Positions 52,234 through 61,807 are shown, counted from the stretch's first letter. The stretch is 64,000 nucleotides of DNA from Salinicola salarius (GCF_003206135.1 NZ_PZJT01000001.1:205619-269618); one strand, 5' to 3'. The notes: generated by a model from the sequence alone, not told the origin. Made by a program: numbers and translations.

Positions 52234-53082
52234 TTAGGGCTGACGCGACGGTTCACTAATGCGCTCGCCACTGTCGAGATCGAGTGCGGTCAATGATCCG
52301 CCCCATACGCAACCGGTGTCCAACGCTTGCGCGTTGATTCGCGCTCCCGGCGTCTGCCCTTCCAGCGCCGCCCAGTGGCCGAACAGCAGCGTGAGCCTGC
52401 CACCGCCGGCAAGTTCATCGTGACGCGGATAAGTGAACCAGGGCGCGAACCCGGCCGGGGCGCTGTCCAGCCCCTCCTTGGCAGCGAAGTCCAGCGTGCC
52501 GTCGTCGGCGATGAAGCGCATGCGGGTAAAGACGTTGACGATGGCTCGAATCCGATCCTCGCCGGTCAGCTCGGGCGTGAACCGGGCAGGACGATTGCCG
52601 TACATCACGCTCAGGAACGCATCCACGTCGTCGCCGCGCAGGACCGCTTCCGCTTCGGCGGCGAGTTCGATGGCTTCGGCAAGCGACCACTGCGGCAGCA
52701 GGCCGGCGTGGGTCATCACATAGCCATTTTTGACAGGGCTACGCTCGCGATCGGCGACCAGCAGCGGCTGGCCGCGCAGCCATTCGAGCATCTCCGAGCG
52801 GTCCGGGGCTTCGAGAATGTCCGTCAGGGTGTCGTTGCGCTTGAGCTTGCCGTGACCACGTCCCACCGCCAGCAGGTGAAGATCGTGATTGCCCAATACC
52901 ACGCTGGCGGCGCCATCCAGGGCGACGCTCCTGCGCAGGCAGCCGAGCGAGTCCGGGCCGCGGTTGACCAGGTCGCCCGCCAGCCACAGATGATCCCGTG
53001 AGGGCGAAAAGTCGAGACGTTCGAGCAGGGTCTCGAATTCGGCGTAACAGCCCTGCAGATCGCCAATTGCGTAGGTCGCCAT
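52234..53082 (-). CDS. apaH: Symmetrical bis(5'-nucleosyl)-tetraphosphatase
   Basis: A 282-residue metallophosphoesterase: YAIGDLQGCY at 4-13, LWLAGDLVNRGPDS, VVLGNHDLHLLAVG and MTHAGLLPQW, the full PPP-type metal-ligand set. It hydrolyses Ap4A to two ADP. It is 105 bases downstream of apaG, in the conserved rsmA-apaG-apaH order. Confidence 0.95.
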   Translation of the reverse strand: MATYAIGDLQGCYAEFETLLERLDFSPSRDHLWLAGDLVNRGPDSLGCLRRSVALDGAASVVLGNHDLHLLAVGRGHGKLKRNDTLTDILEAPDRSEMLEWLRGQPLLVADRERSPVKNGYVMTHAGLLPQWSLAEAIELAAEAEAVLRGDDVDAFLSVMYGNRPARFTPELTGEDRIRAIVNVFTRMRFIADDGTLDFAAKEGLDSAPAGFAPWFTYPRHDELAGGGRLTLLFGHWAALEGQTPGARINAQALDTGCVWGGSLTALDLDSGERISEPSRQP

Positions 53083-53187
53083 GCGCTTCCTCGTGTTGAT
53101 GATGCGATCTCGTATTGATGGCGCGATCGGATTGGCGATTCGATGCCGTTCCAGACGCGGCCGCGAGGGTCGATTCGCCCGCGTCGA

Positions 53188-53571
53188 TCAGTGGATCTGG
53201 TTGGGGCCGGCCAGCCGAAACGGCGCGATGGCGACGTCGAAGGAAGCCTGGGTGGACAGATCGATGCAGGTATAGCTGCCCTGCATGACGCCAACGGGGC
53301 ACTCGATGACCGCGCGACTTGTGTAGCGGAAACTGTGCCCGGCGGTGATCGTCGGCTGCTTGCCGACCACGCCGTTGCCACGCACTTCCTGCACCTTGCC
53401 GTGGCCCTGGGTGATCTTCCAGTAGCGCGACAGCAACTGCACGCTGCGGTCGGAATGGTTGTGAACGGTCACCGTGTAGCTGAACACGAAGCGCTTGTCG
53501 TTGGGCGACGATTCGTCCTCGCGAAACGCCGGCTCGACGTCGACCGTGATGTCTGGTGTCGCCTCGCTCAT
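53188..53571 (-). CDS. apaG: ApaG protein
   Basis: A 127-residue single-domain ApaG (fibronectin type III-like) protein with the family motifs FVFSYTVTVHNHSD, VRGNGVVGKQPTI and FRYTSRAVIECPVGVMQGSY. The biochemical role is unclear. Its start overlaps the rsmA stop by 4 bases (ATGA), which indicates translational coupling. Confidence 0.95.
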   Translation of the reverse strand: MSEATPDITVDVEPAFREDESSPNDKRFVFSYTVTVHNHSDRSVQLLSRYWKITQGHGKVQEVRGNGVVGKQPTITAGHSFRYTSRAVIECPVGVMQGSYTCIDLSTQASFDVAIAPFRLAGPNQIH

Positions 53572-54413
53572 GAGGTCTTCTCCGTCACTGGGTGGCTCGT
53601 CGCGCTGCCCGTCAGGTGATTGCTGATGGCGACCAGTTCCTCGACGCGCAGCGTCTGTGGGCGTCGGCCGGGGTCGATGCCCAGCGACTCCAGCGCCTCG
53701 GCGTCGATCACCCCCTTGAGATTGTTGCGCAGCGTCTTGCGACGCTGGCCGAAGGCCACCCGCACCACGTCGGCGAAATGGGCCTCGTCGTGAGCGGGCG
53801 ACGGCAGCTCGGCATAGGGCGTCAATCGCACGATCGCCGAGTCCACCTTGGGCTGGGGCACGAAGGCGCCGGGCGGCACGACGAACAGCGATTCGACCGC
53901 GCAGTGATACTGGGTCATCACCGACAACCGCCCCCAGTCCGGCCCGCCGGGTTCGGCGGCGAGGCGCTCGACGACCTCCTTCTGCAGCATGAAGTGCATG
54001 TCCTGAATGGCGCCGCGCGCAGCCAGCAGGTGGAAGATCAGCGGCGTGGAGATGTTGTAGGGCAGATTGCCCACCACCCGCAACGGTCTGCCATCCTGCT
54101 GCGACAGCTCGTGGAAATCGAACTTGAGCGCGTCGCCTTCGTGGATCCTGAAATCGGGGTAGTCGTAGAACTGTACCCGCAGCCCGGGAATCAGGTCGCG
54201 GTCGAGCTCGATCACTTCCAGCGCGCCGGCCGCTTCGAGGATCGGGCCGGTCAACGCGCCCTGGCCGGGGCCGATTTCGATCAGGCGATCGCCGCCACGC
54301 GGACCAATGGCACGCACGATGCGGGAGATCACCCCCGCATCGCGGAGAAAGTTCTGACCGAAACGCTTCCGGGCACGCGGCATCGGAGAACGGTCGGAGG
54401 AGCGTGTAGACAT
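53568..54413 (-). CDS. rsmA: 16S rRNA dimethyladenosine transferase
   Basis: A 281-residue KsgA/RsmA methyltransferase: RKRFGQNFLRDAGVISRI near the N-terminus, the SAM motif IEIGPGQGALT, catalytic NLPYNIS and the C-terminal AFGQRRKTLRNNLKG. It dimethylates two adenosines near the 3' end of 16S rRNA. ATG at 54413; 15 bases after the pdxA stop. Confidence 0.96.
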   Translation of the reverse strand: MSTRSSDRSPMPRARKRFGQNFLRDAGVISRIVRAIGPRGGDRLIEIGPGQGALTGPILEAAGALEVIELDRDLIPGLRVQFYDYPDFRIHEGDALKFDFHELSQQDGRPLRVVGNLPYNISTPLIFHLLAARGAIQDMHFMLQKEVVERLAAEPGGPDWGRLSVMTQYHCAVESLFVVPPGAFVPQPKVDSAIVRLTPYAELPSPAHDEAHFADVVRVAFGQRRKTLRNNLKGVIDAEALESLGIDPGRRPQTLRVEELVAISNHLTGSATSHPVTEKTS

Positions 54414-54428
54414 GAAAAGCGAATTCCT

Positions 54429-55436
54429 TCAGTGAACGCGGGCCGTCATCTGGCGGGCCACCTGCAATGCCACCCGGAGGCTACCCGCGTCGGCCAGGCC
54501 GGTGCCGGCAAGGTCGAGCGCAGTGCCGTGATCGACGGAGGTCCGTACCATGCCCAGCCCCAGCGTGATATTGGCGGCCTGTCCGAACCCGGCATACTTG
54601 AGCACCGGCAGGCCCTGGTCGTGATACATCGCCAGCACCGCATCGGCGTGATCGAGATGGCGCGGCGTGAACAGCGTATCCGCCGGCAACGGCCCGATCA
54701 GGTCGAGCCCTTCTTCGCGCAGCCGGTTCAGTGCGGGCGTGATGACCTCGATCTCCTCGCGGCCCAGATGGCCATCCTCGCCGGCGTGGGGGTTGAGCCC
54801 GCAGACCAGGATTCGCGGCGACGCAATGCCGAAGCGCTGTACCAGCTCAGCCGCCAGGATCCGGACGACACGCATCAGGCCGGGGCCGGTGATCGCGCTC
54901 GCGACCCGGGAGAGCGGCAGATGCGTGGTGGCCAGGGCGACCCGCAGCGGCCTGGCGGTGCGTTCGGTGGCCAGCATCATCACCACCTCCTCGACACCGC
55001 AGGCGTCACGCAGATACTCGGTATGCCCGGTGAAGCCGACATGACCGCCTTCGATGATCGCGCCCTTGTGCAGCGGCGCCGTCACCATGGCATCGGCGAT
55101 GCCCCGCTGGCAGGCCTCGATGGCGACATCCAGCGTCTTCAGCACGTAGCCGGCGTTGGCGGGATCGAGCTGCCCTGGCGTCGAGGGCGTTGCCAGCGAC
55201 ACCGGCCAGACCGGCAGCCGGCCATTGATCGACGCCGGCAATGCATCGCCGGGGGCGAGAATATCGAGCTCCACCGACCAGCCCAAAAGCCTTGCCCGCT
55301 CGGCCAGCAGATCCGGATCACCGACGGCGACCACTGTCGCGTCCAGCTGCTGCCAGTCCCGCGCCGCCGCCAGGGCGAGCTCGGGGCCGATACCGGCCGG
55401 TTCGCCGGTGGTCAATGCCAGTACCGGCAACGTCAT
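54429..55436 (-). CDS. pdxA: 4-hydroxythreonine-4-phosphate dehydrogenase
   Basis: A 335-residue PdxA with TTGEPAGIGPEL at about 8-19, the metal-binding TGHTEYLRDACG, LATTHLPLS and GLNPHAGEDGHLGREE. It oxidises 4-hydroxy-threonine phosphate in pyridoxal phosphate synthesis. The ATG at 55436 overlaps the surA stop by one base; the frame upstream of it is shared sequence with surA. Confidence 0.95.
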   Translation of the reverse strand: MTLPVLALTTGEPAGIGPELALAAARDWQQLDATVVAVGDPDLLAERARLLGWSVELDILAPGDALPASINGRLPVWPVSLATPSTPGQLDPANAGYVLKTLDVAIEACQRGIADAMVTAPLHKGAIIEGGHVGFTGHTEYLRDACGVEEVVMMLATERTARPLRVALATTHLPLSRVASAITGPGLMRVVRILAAELVQRFGIASPRILVCGLNPHAGEDGHLGREEIEVITPALNRLREEGLDLIGPLPADTLFTPRHLDHADAVLAMYHDQGLPVLKYAGFGQAANITLGLGMVRTSVDHGTALDLAGTGLADAGSLRVALQVARQMTARVH

Positions 55437-56395
55437 CAGTTCCGGTCGAGACGGTTGTCTATGTAGGCGCTGGCACGGATTTCCTGCGTCCACGCCTCGA
55501 GCTCGTCATTCACCTTGCGCTGGAAGATCGCCTGGCTGGCCTGCTCCCGGCTCATCTGGCCGCTGTCGCCGCCACGGGTCTCGATCAGCTTGACCAGATG
55601 GAAACCGCTGGGGCTGCGGATCGGCTCGCTGACCTCTCCCGGAGAGAGATCGGGAATGACGTCGGAGAAAATGGTGGGGATCTGCGCCGACTGACGCCAG
55701 CCGAGATCGCCACCCTGCAACGCCTGGGCGTCGTCGGACTCGGCCACGGCGAGCTGCTGGAAGTCGGCGCCATCCTGCAGTTGCTGATAAAGCTTCTGCG
55801 CCTCGGCCTGCGCCTGGGTGACCTGATCCGGCGTCGGCGACTGGGGCACGGCGACCAGGATCTGGGCCAGATGATAGGCGATGTTGCTGTTCTCGCTGCG
55901 CTGGCTCAGGAACCGATCGACTTCACGGTCCGACACCGTGACCCTGCTCGCGACCCGGCTCTGCTGTACCTGGCGGATCAGCAGCTCGCGCCGAACCTGC
56001 TCGCGCACTTCGGCCAAGCTCTGCCCCTGCTGTTCCAGCGTATTGGCGAACTCGTCGAGGCTCATGCCGTTGTTTTCGGCAATGCCGCGCATGGTGCTGT
56101 TGAGCTGGGTTTCATCGATGCTCAGGTTGGCATCTTCGGCCATCTGCAGCTCGATCTGCTCGACGATCATGCGATCCAGCACCTGACGCTCAAGCGCCTG
56201 CTCCGGCGGCATCGGGATATTGTTGGACTGCAACTGGTCGCGCGTCTGGACGACACGCCTTTCGAGCTGACTGTGCATGATGGCATCGTCGTTGACCACG
56301 GCAACGATACGATCCAGCGGCACCACCTCCGCCATCGCGGACAACGGCGACAGCAGCATTACCAGCGCCAGGGGGATCCATACTCTAGGACGCAT
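55436..56395 (-). CDS. surA: Periplasmic chaperone SurA, short form with one parvulin domain
   Basis: A 319-residue SurA (E. coli 428): signal peptide (1-22), the N-terminal chaperone domain (about 23-170), one parvulin domain (about 172-275, YHLAQILVAVP through GFHLVKLIETRGG) and the C-terminal helix (FQRKVNDELEAWTQEIRASAYID). The retained domain aligns with the E. coli P1, which is a poor isomerase; the catalytic P2 domain is missing. It folds outer-membrane proteins such as LptD, whose gene is next upstream. Confidence 0.88.
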   Translation of the reverse strand: MRPRVWIPLALVMLLSPLSAMAEVVPLDRIVAVVNDDAIMHSQLERRVVQTRDQLQSNNIPMPPEQALERQVLDRMIVEQIELQMAEDANLSIDETQLNSTMRGIAENNGMSLDEFANTLEQQGQSLAEVREQVRRELLIRQVQQSRVASRVTVSDREVDRFLSQRSENSNIAYHLAQILVAVPQSPTPDQVTQAQAEAQKLYQQLQDGADFQQLAVAESDDAQALQGGDLGWRQSAQIPTIFSDVIPDLSPGEVSEPIRSPSGFHLVKLIETRGGDSGQMSREQASQAIFQRKVNDELEAWTQEIRASAYIDNRLDRN

Positions 56396-56484
56396 GCCTA
56401 CCTCTCTTGCTTTGATGGAGCGGCGAGCCGCCTGGGCTCGCCGTAAACATTGATTGACTGCGATCTCTCGCCGGCCCGGTTTCG

Positions 56485-58950
56485 TCAGAACTGCGTCGCT
56501 TCGTAACCCGGCACGGCCTGCGCGAAGTAGCTGTCGGCTTCCTGACCGACGCCGCCCAGCCCCTTGAACACGAAGCGCAGGAACAGGCCGCGGTCGGTGT
56601 AGTCGTCTTCGATAGTGTTGGCAGTGTCATTGTCCTCGACCCACTCGCGCCAGACCACCTGCACCGCGCTGCAGCAGCTGTTGAACTGGACACCGGCCAG
56701 GGTTTCCAGATCGCGGCTGTTGGTATTGTCGTAGAGGTAGCGGCCGATCAGATCCAGGGACGACGTCGCCTTGTAGGCGAACGACACGTCGAAATCCTCC
56801 CGGTCGTAGCCCAGACGATCCTCCGCATCACCCGAGGGATCGAACCCTTGGAGTTGCCAACGGTAGCCCAGGTTCACTACATGTCCGACCGGACTCAGAT
56901 ACTGGAGGTAAGCCGAGGTTCGTTCGGTGGTGGAACGATCGGGATCGTAGAACCACTCGTAACGCGAGCGCCACTGATCGTTGATGCGCCAATCGAGCTG
57001 GGTAATGACCGGCGAACGATCACGGGTGGCGCGATACCAGTCCTCGTAGTTGGTTTCCTTGTCCGGCAAGGTATCCGGATCGCCCTCGATATCGATGTTG
57101 CGATCGGAGAAATAGGCACTCTGCCCCACGGAGAGCGACAGCCGCTCACGACCGGTATCGTCCTCGAGGAACCGGGTCGACGCGCCGTAGGAGAGCTTGT
57201 TGACGTCGCCCACGCGATCGGCGCCCGTGAACCGGTAAGGCGACCACAGCTGACTCCAGGAGATCGCCCGCTCATCGGTATCGAATTCCGGGAACTCCGA
57301 CTGGTCGCGCTCGGGCACGTAGGCGTAGTAGAGACGCGGCTCGAAGGTCTGTTTCCAGTCGCTATCGAACAGCGACACGTCGCGCTGGAAGATCAGACCG
57401 GAGTCGATCGAGTAGACCGGCACGGTGCGCGACAGGCTCTCGTCGCGGTCGGTATCCCGGTTGCCGTAGTCGAGCTCGTAATTGGTCTGCCAGAGCTGGA
57501 AGCGCGGCTCGAGGAAGCCCCAACTGGGCTGGGCACGCCAGCCGATGGCCGGTGTCAGGTTGACGCGCGTACCGTTGGCCGCTTCGCGCAGCAGTATGCG
57601 ACGCGTGTTGCCGGTTTCCTCGTCTTCCCAGAAGCCGTCGCTGTCGACGCCGTGCAGATCGCGCCAGAAGTAGGTCGCGTTGGAATTCCACTCCTGATAG
57701 AAGCCGTTGTCCTGATCCCAGCGCGCATTCGCGGTCAGGCTCGGCAACTGGTAATAGGGCCGGTCATCCTCGTCCAGCGGGTAATCCATCCGCTGGTAGC
57801 CCTGCGCCCGCGCATCGAGGTTCCAGGTCGTGCCCTGGTAACTCAGCCGCGCCAGGCGTTCGAGATACTCGGTATCCTGCTCGCCGAAGTCGCGCCCGAA
57901 GTCATCGAAGTAGCGCCCGTCGCTCGCGGCGCCGTAGCGCATGGCGTAATCCAGCCGCTCGGTGAACTGCCCGTAGTGGCTGTAATCGACATACCAGCGA
58001 TCCTCTCCCTCGAATGCATCGTGGGGGTCGTTGGGATTGTCGCTCTCGCCACCGTTGTCGTTGGGCAGGTAGGAACCTTCGATCGAGCCCTGATCGCTGC
58101 CGAACAGGTAGCGGAATTCGCCGCCCAGCATGAAGCCGTGATCGGAGATGACCCGCGGCGTGATCGTGGCGTCGTAATTGGGTGCCAGGTTGAGATAGTA
58201 GGGCTGGCTGTAATCGAGACCGTCGCTGGAGATCCCCATCGTCGGCCACAGAAAACCGCTTTGACGCCGATCGTCGATGGGAAAACGCACCCACGGCCAG
58301 TAGAAGACGGGGACGTCTCCCATTTCCAGCCGCGCGTTGGACGCCGTGCCGAAACCCTGCTCGCGATCGATGGTGACGTCGCTGCCTACCAGGCGCCATA
58401 GCCGGCTATCCGGTGCGCAGGTGGTGAAGCTGGCTTCGGTCATGCGATAGCGGCCATCGGCGAGACGCTGCATCGACTGCGCGTCGCCTCGAACCCGTTG
58501 ATCGTGAACCACGTAGTGCGCGTCATCGATACGCGCGGCATCGCTATCGAGCGATACCTGGCCTTCTTCGCCACGTACCAGCATGCCCGGATAGCGAATG
58601 GCCAGCGGCCCGTCGGCGAATGCCGTGTCGCGCGCGGCATTGACGCGAACCCGCGGCGATTCCAGCTGGCTCTCGCCGCGCCGCAGCACGACGTTCCCGC
58701 CCAGGATGGTTTCACCGTCGTTGCCGTACAGAGCCGATCCCGAGTCGGACAGCACCTCTTCGGGGGTCTTGCCTTCGGGCAGCAAATAGCCCGGTTCGAT
58801 ATAGCGGCCACCACACAGGGCGCCGGCCGGCGCTTGATCGCCCCATGGCGCCCAATCCAGTTGATCCGCGGGTAACGGTGCGGGGGGCGCCGCCTGGGCC
58901 GTCGATGAAATCAGGCCAGTCAGGGCAGTCCAGACCAGTCGCTTGCCCAT
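56485..58950 (-). CDS. lptD: LPS-assembly protein LptD
   Basis: An 821-residue outer-membrane protein: signal peptide (1-20), OstA-like jellyroll (about 70-200) and a long beta-barrel. Cysteines at CGGRY (near 46), FTTCAP (near 177) and the paired SCC near the C-terminus match the four disulphide cysteines of LptD. With LptE it inserts lipopolysaccharide in the outer leaflet. ATG at 58950 gives the signal peptide directly; the frame is open to 59199. Confidence 0.93.
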   Translation of the reverse strand: MGKRLVWTALTGLISSTAQAAPPAPLPADQLDWAPWGDQAPAGALCGGRYIEPGYLLPEGKTPEEVLSDSGSALYGNDGETILGGNVVLRRGESQLESPRVRVNAARDTAFADGPLAIRYPGMLVRGEEGQVSLDSDAARIDDAHYVVHDQRVRGDAQSMQRLADGRYRMTEASFTTCAPDSRLWRLVGSDVTIDREQGFGTASNARLEMGDVPVFYWPWVRFPIDDRRQSGFLWPTMGISSDGLDYSQPYYLNLAPNYDATITPRVISDHGFMLGGEFRYLFGSDQGSIEGSYLPNDNGGESDNPNDPHDAFEGEDRWYVDYSHYGQFTERLDYAMRYGAASDGRYFDDFGRDFGEQDTEYLERLARLSYQGTTWNLDARAQGYQRMDYPLDEDDRPYYQLPSLTANARWDQDNGFYQEWNSNATYFWRDLHGVDSDGFWEDEETGNTRRILLREAANGTRVNLTPAIGWRAQPSWGFLEPRFQLWQTNYELDYGNRDTDRDESLSRTVPVYSIDSGLIFQRDVSLFDSDWKQTFEPRLYYAYVPERDQSEFPEFDTDERAISWSQLWSPYRFTGADRVGDVNKLSYGASTRFLEDDTGRERLSLSVGQSAYFSDRNIDIEGDPDTLPDKETNYEDWYRATRDRSPVITQLDWRINDQWRSRYEWFYDPDRSTTERTSAYLQYLSPVGHVVNLGYRWQLQGFDPSGDAEDRLGYDREDFDVSFAYKATSSLDLIGRYLYDNTNSRDLETLAGVQFNSCCSAVQVVWREWVEDNDTANTIEDDYTDRGLFLRFVFKGLGGVGQEADSYFAQAVPGYEATQF

Positions 58951-58981
58951 GTCCTCTGTGTCCTTGCCGAGTGGAGTCGGT

Positions 58982-58987
58982 ATTATA
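58982..58987 (-). promoter_or_regulatory. TATAAT element, possible -10 box of lptD
   Basis: A perfect TATAAT on the minus strand, about 32 bases upstream of the lptD start. No good -35 hexamer was found at the proper distance, so the call is tentative. Confidence 0.4.
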
Positions 58988-59306
58988 CAGACCTCGACGG
59001 GAGTTGCCGCGAAGCCATTCCTTGTTGAACCGTCCGAGTGTCTACCGCGTCCATTACATCGAATTCGACGGCACCTTTCGATTTGGCGATGCGGGCCAAA
59101 CGCGGCACACTGCTCGCCAGCCGTTCGATGTCTCGCCGTCGCGCTCGAAAACGTATCGCCCTGCACCCGATCGATGCATCGACGACTCGCACGGCGCACC
59201 CAGATTAGGGCCCAGCATGCGGTGCCATCTCCGGCCCGTCAACTCGCCACGCGAGCTGGCCGCGGCGACGCATCGACACGCCCTATCATCACGACCGGAA
59301 GCCTGC

Positions 59307-60338
59307 ATGACCTTGCGCCTCGACTCCCTTCGTCACTGGATCGCCACCCAGCACCATCTTTCACCCGATGAATGCCGATGGGAAGCGGTCGCCGGCGATG
59401 CCAGCCTGCGCGGCTACTGCCGTGTCACCTTTCCCGACGCCACCACCCGGATCGTCATGGATGCGCCGCCGGCATTGGAAGATAGCGGCCCCTTCGTGGC
59501 CATCGGCCGGGAATGGCACGCCGCAGGGCTGCCGGTGCCAACGATCCATGCCGTCGACCTCGAACAGGGATTCATCGAGCTCGACGATCTCGGCAATGAT
59601 AGCCTGCATCACCATTTTGATACCGATGCCGGCGCGCGGGCGGGCACCGCGCAGGCGCTCGACCTGCTCGACGCCATCGAACAGCGCGCACCGTTCTCCT
59701 CGTTGCCGCGCTACGAGCCCGCGTTTCTCGAGGAAGAGATGGACCGCTTCCCCGACTGGGGCCTGACGCGCTGGCTCGGGATCGAAACGCCGCCACAGTG
59801 GCCGGAGGTCAAGCGCCATCTGCTCGACAGCATCGCCAGACTCCCCACCGTCGCCGTGCACCGCGACTTCGACGCCATGAACCTGATGATCCGTGAGGAC
59901 CGGCTGTGGATCATCGATTTCCAGGGCGCGCTGGCCGGGCCGCTCGGCTACGATCTGATTTCGCTGCTGCGGGGGCGCTACCATCGCTGGTCGCGCCAGC
60001 AGATGGACGACTGGATCGAAGGCTTCCGCCAGCGCTGCCTCGCCGCGGGGCGCATCGCACCTGACATCGACGCCCGAGCGTTCCGCACGAGCGTCGAGGC
60101 GATCGGCGCCCAGCGCCAGTTCAAGATCCTCGGCCAGTTCTGCCGGCTCTGCCTGCGCGACGGCAAGCCGCGCTATCTCGAATGGCTGCCCCACTTCTAC
60201 GCGCATCTCGACGACGGACTGGAAGCACTGCCCGCCCTCGGCGACTTCCACGCCTGGCTACGTGAAAGCTATCGCCCGGCCATGGAAGCGCGCCTGGCCG
60301 AGCACCGCGCGGCCAACGGCGGCGGAGGCGACTCATGA
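59307..60338 (+). CDS. amgK: N-acetylmuramate/N-acetylglucosamine kinase AmgK
   Basis: A 343-residue aminoglycoside phosphotransferase-fold kinase: the catalytic loop VHRDFDAMNLMI and the metal aspartate in WIIDFQGALAGPLGYDL. Next to murU, as in Pseudomonas putida, it phosphorylates MurNAc at the anomeric position in the peptidoglycan recycling route that bypasses de novo UDP-MurNAc synthesis. ATG at 59307; the frame is open much further upstream without coding character. It overlaps murU by ATGA. Confidence 0.88.
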   Translation: MTLRLDSLRHWIATQHHLSPDECRWEAVAGDASLRGYCRVTFPDATTRIVMDAPPALEDSGPFVAIGREWHAAGLPVPTIHAVDLEQGFIELDDLGNDSLHHHFDTDAGARAGTAQALDLLDAIEQRAPFSSLPRYEPAFLEEEMDRFPDWGLTRWLGIETPPQWPEVKRHLLDSIARLPTVAVHRDFDAMNLMIREDRLWIIDFQGALAGPLGYDLISLLRGRYHRWSRQQMDDWIEGFRQRCLAAGRIAPDIDARAFRTSVEAIGAQRQFKILGQFCRLCLRDGKPRYLEWLPHFYAHLDDGLEALPALGDFHAWLRESYRPAMEARLAEHRAANGGGGDS

Positions 60339-61000
60339 AGGCGATGATTCTCGCCGCCGGCCTCGGCACCCGCATGCGCCCGCTCACCGACCACTGCCCC
60401 AAGCCGCTGCTGCCGGTCGCCGGCAAGCCACTGATCGTCCATCATCTCGAACGCCTGGCAGCGGCGGGGATTCACGACATCGTGATCAACGTCAGCTACC
60501 GAGCGCAGCAGATCATCGATGCGCTCGGCGACGGCGACCGTTATGGGGTCTCGCTCACCTTCAGCGTCGAAGAGACCCCGCTGGAAACCGCCGGCGGCCT
60601 GCGCAAGGCGCTGCCCGCGCTCGGCGAAGCGCCTTTCGCACTGGTCAACGGCGACGTCTGGACGGACTTCCCCCTCGAGCGGCTGGCATTGGCCGAAGGC
60701 GACCTGGCCTCGCTGGTGATGGTGGACACCACCGATTTCCACCGTCGCGGCGACTTTCACCTCGATACCGACGGCCGCCTGCATGCCGAAGGCGAACCGC
60801 GCCTGATCTACGCCGGCCTGGGCGTCATCCGCCCTCAACTGGTTGCCGATCTGCCGATCGGCACGGTCGCCAAGCTGGCGCCGCTGCTGACCGAGGCCAT
60901 GCAGGCGGGCCGTGTCGGCGGCTGGCACCATCGCGGCGACTGGGTCGATGTCGGCACTCCGGAACGGCTGGCCGAACTGGAAGCCAGGCTGCGGTCATGA
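60335..61000 (+). CDS. murU: N-acetylmuramate-1-phosphate uridylyltransferase MurU
   Basis: A 221-residue nucleotidyltransferase with the signature ILAAGLGTRMRPLTDHCPKPLLPVAGKP at residues 5-32 and the acidic metal-binding VNGDVWTD. It converts MurNAc-1-phosphate to UDP-MurNAc. Four-base overlap with amgK shows an operon. Confidence 0.9.
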   Translation: MKAMILAAGLGTRMRPLTDHCPKPLLPVAGKPLIVHHLERLAAAGIHDIVINVSYRAQQIIDALGDGDRYGVSLTFSVEETPLETAGGLRKALPALGEAPFALVNGDVWTDFPLERLALAEGDLASLVMVDTTDFHRRGDFHLDTDGRLHAEGEPRLIYAGLGVIRPQLVADLPIGTVAKLAPLLTEAMQAGRVGGWHHRGDWVDVGTPERLAELEARLRS

Positions 61001-61096
61001 CGGCGCGGACATCACCAGCAAGCGCCGGGAATGTTATCCTGCCCTCATCGATCAACACGTGATTCGACAACGAATCCCCAGCAAGGAATTCTCCTC

Positions 61097-61516
61097 ATGA
61101 AAGCCACAGTCAAATGGACCGACGGCCGCCAGTTCGTCACCGAATCCGGCAGCGGCCATAGTGTCGTGATCGACGGCAACCCGGACCACGGCGGCCGCAA
61201 CACCGGCCCACGTCCGATGGAAATGGTGCTGATGGGTCTCGGGGGCTGCACGTCGTTCGACGTCATCCAGATTCTCGAAAAGGCCCGCGCCAACGTCACC
61301 GACTGCGTCGCCACCCTGGAAGCCGAGCGCTTCGACGGCACCCCCAGCGTGTTCACCAAGATCCACGTCCACTTCGTCGTCACCGGCAAAGGGCTGAAGG
61401 ATGCCGTGGTGAAGCGCGCCGTCGACCTCTCCGCCGAGAAATACTGCAGCGCCTCGCTGATGCTCGCCAAGGGCGGCGTGGAAATCACCCACTCCTACGA
61501 GATCGTCGAGGCGTAA
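61097..61516 (+). CDS. OsmC family peroxiredoxin-like protein
   Basis: A 139-residue OsmC/YhfA-type protein with the two redox cysteines in GLGGCTSFDVI (Cys51) and EKYCSASLML (Cys117). Such proteins reduce organic hydroperoxides or act in thiol metabolism. ATG at 61097, preceded by AAGGAA; 96 bases after murU. More like the YhfA branch than classic OsmC. Confidence 0.85.
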   Translation: MKATVKWTDGRQFVTESGSGHSVVIDGNPDHGGRNTGPRPMEMVLMGLGGCTSFDVIQILEKARANVTDCVATLEAERFDGTPSVFTKIHVHFVVTGKGLKDAVVKRAVDLSAEKYCSASLMLAKGGVEITHSYEIVEA

Positions 61517-61551
61517 GACGCGAGACGCGAGACGCGAGACGCGAGACGCGA
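61517..61551. repeat. 7-bp tandem repeat after the OsmC-family gene
   Basis: Five exact copies of GACGCGA start at the base after the TAA stop codon. A simple-sequence repeat of this kind can vary in copy number. Confidence 0.9.
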
Positions 61552-61575
61552 AGAGCAGGCTCCTGCCGCAAACGC

Positions 61576-61607
61576 AAAATGCCAGCGATGCTTATCGCTG
61601 GCATTTT
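61576..61607 (+). terminator. Bidirectional terminator after the OsmC-family gene
   Basis: Perfect 14-bp stem AAAATGCCAGCGAT / ATCGCTGGCATTTT with a 4-base loop. It marks the end of the GC-rich core block; the DNA right of it is visibly richer in A and T. Confidence 0.88.
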
Positions 61608-61807
61608 CGTTATATGCCCCATCTCCACCTCATTCTCCCCTCCCCATCCTGCCCACCAATTTCTCCTCGATTTTCCCGTTTACCCTCCAGTTACAATATC
61701 GCCGGCCGATATTCGAAAGAAGCCATTTACGCCATAGCGCGACAAGATTTGTCGCCCTTTCTTGCTAGCGTGAGATGACTTTCATTTACGAATCGAAAGG
61801 TCTGTGA

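Noticed and set aside
53592..55466. 624-codon open frame opposite rsmA and pdxA
   Set aside because: Antisense to two universally conserved genes, no domain similarity.
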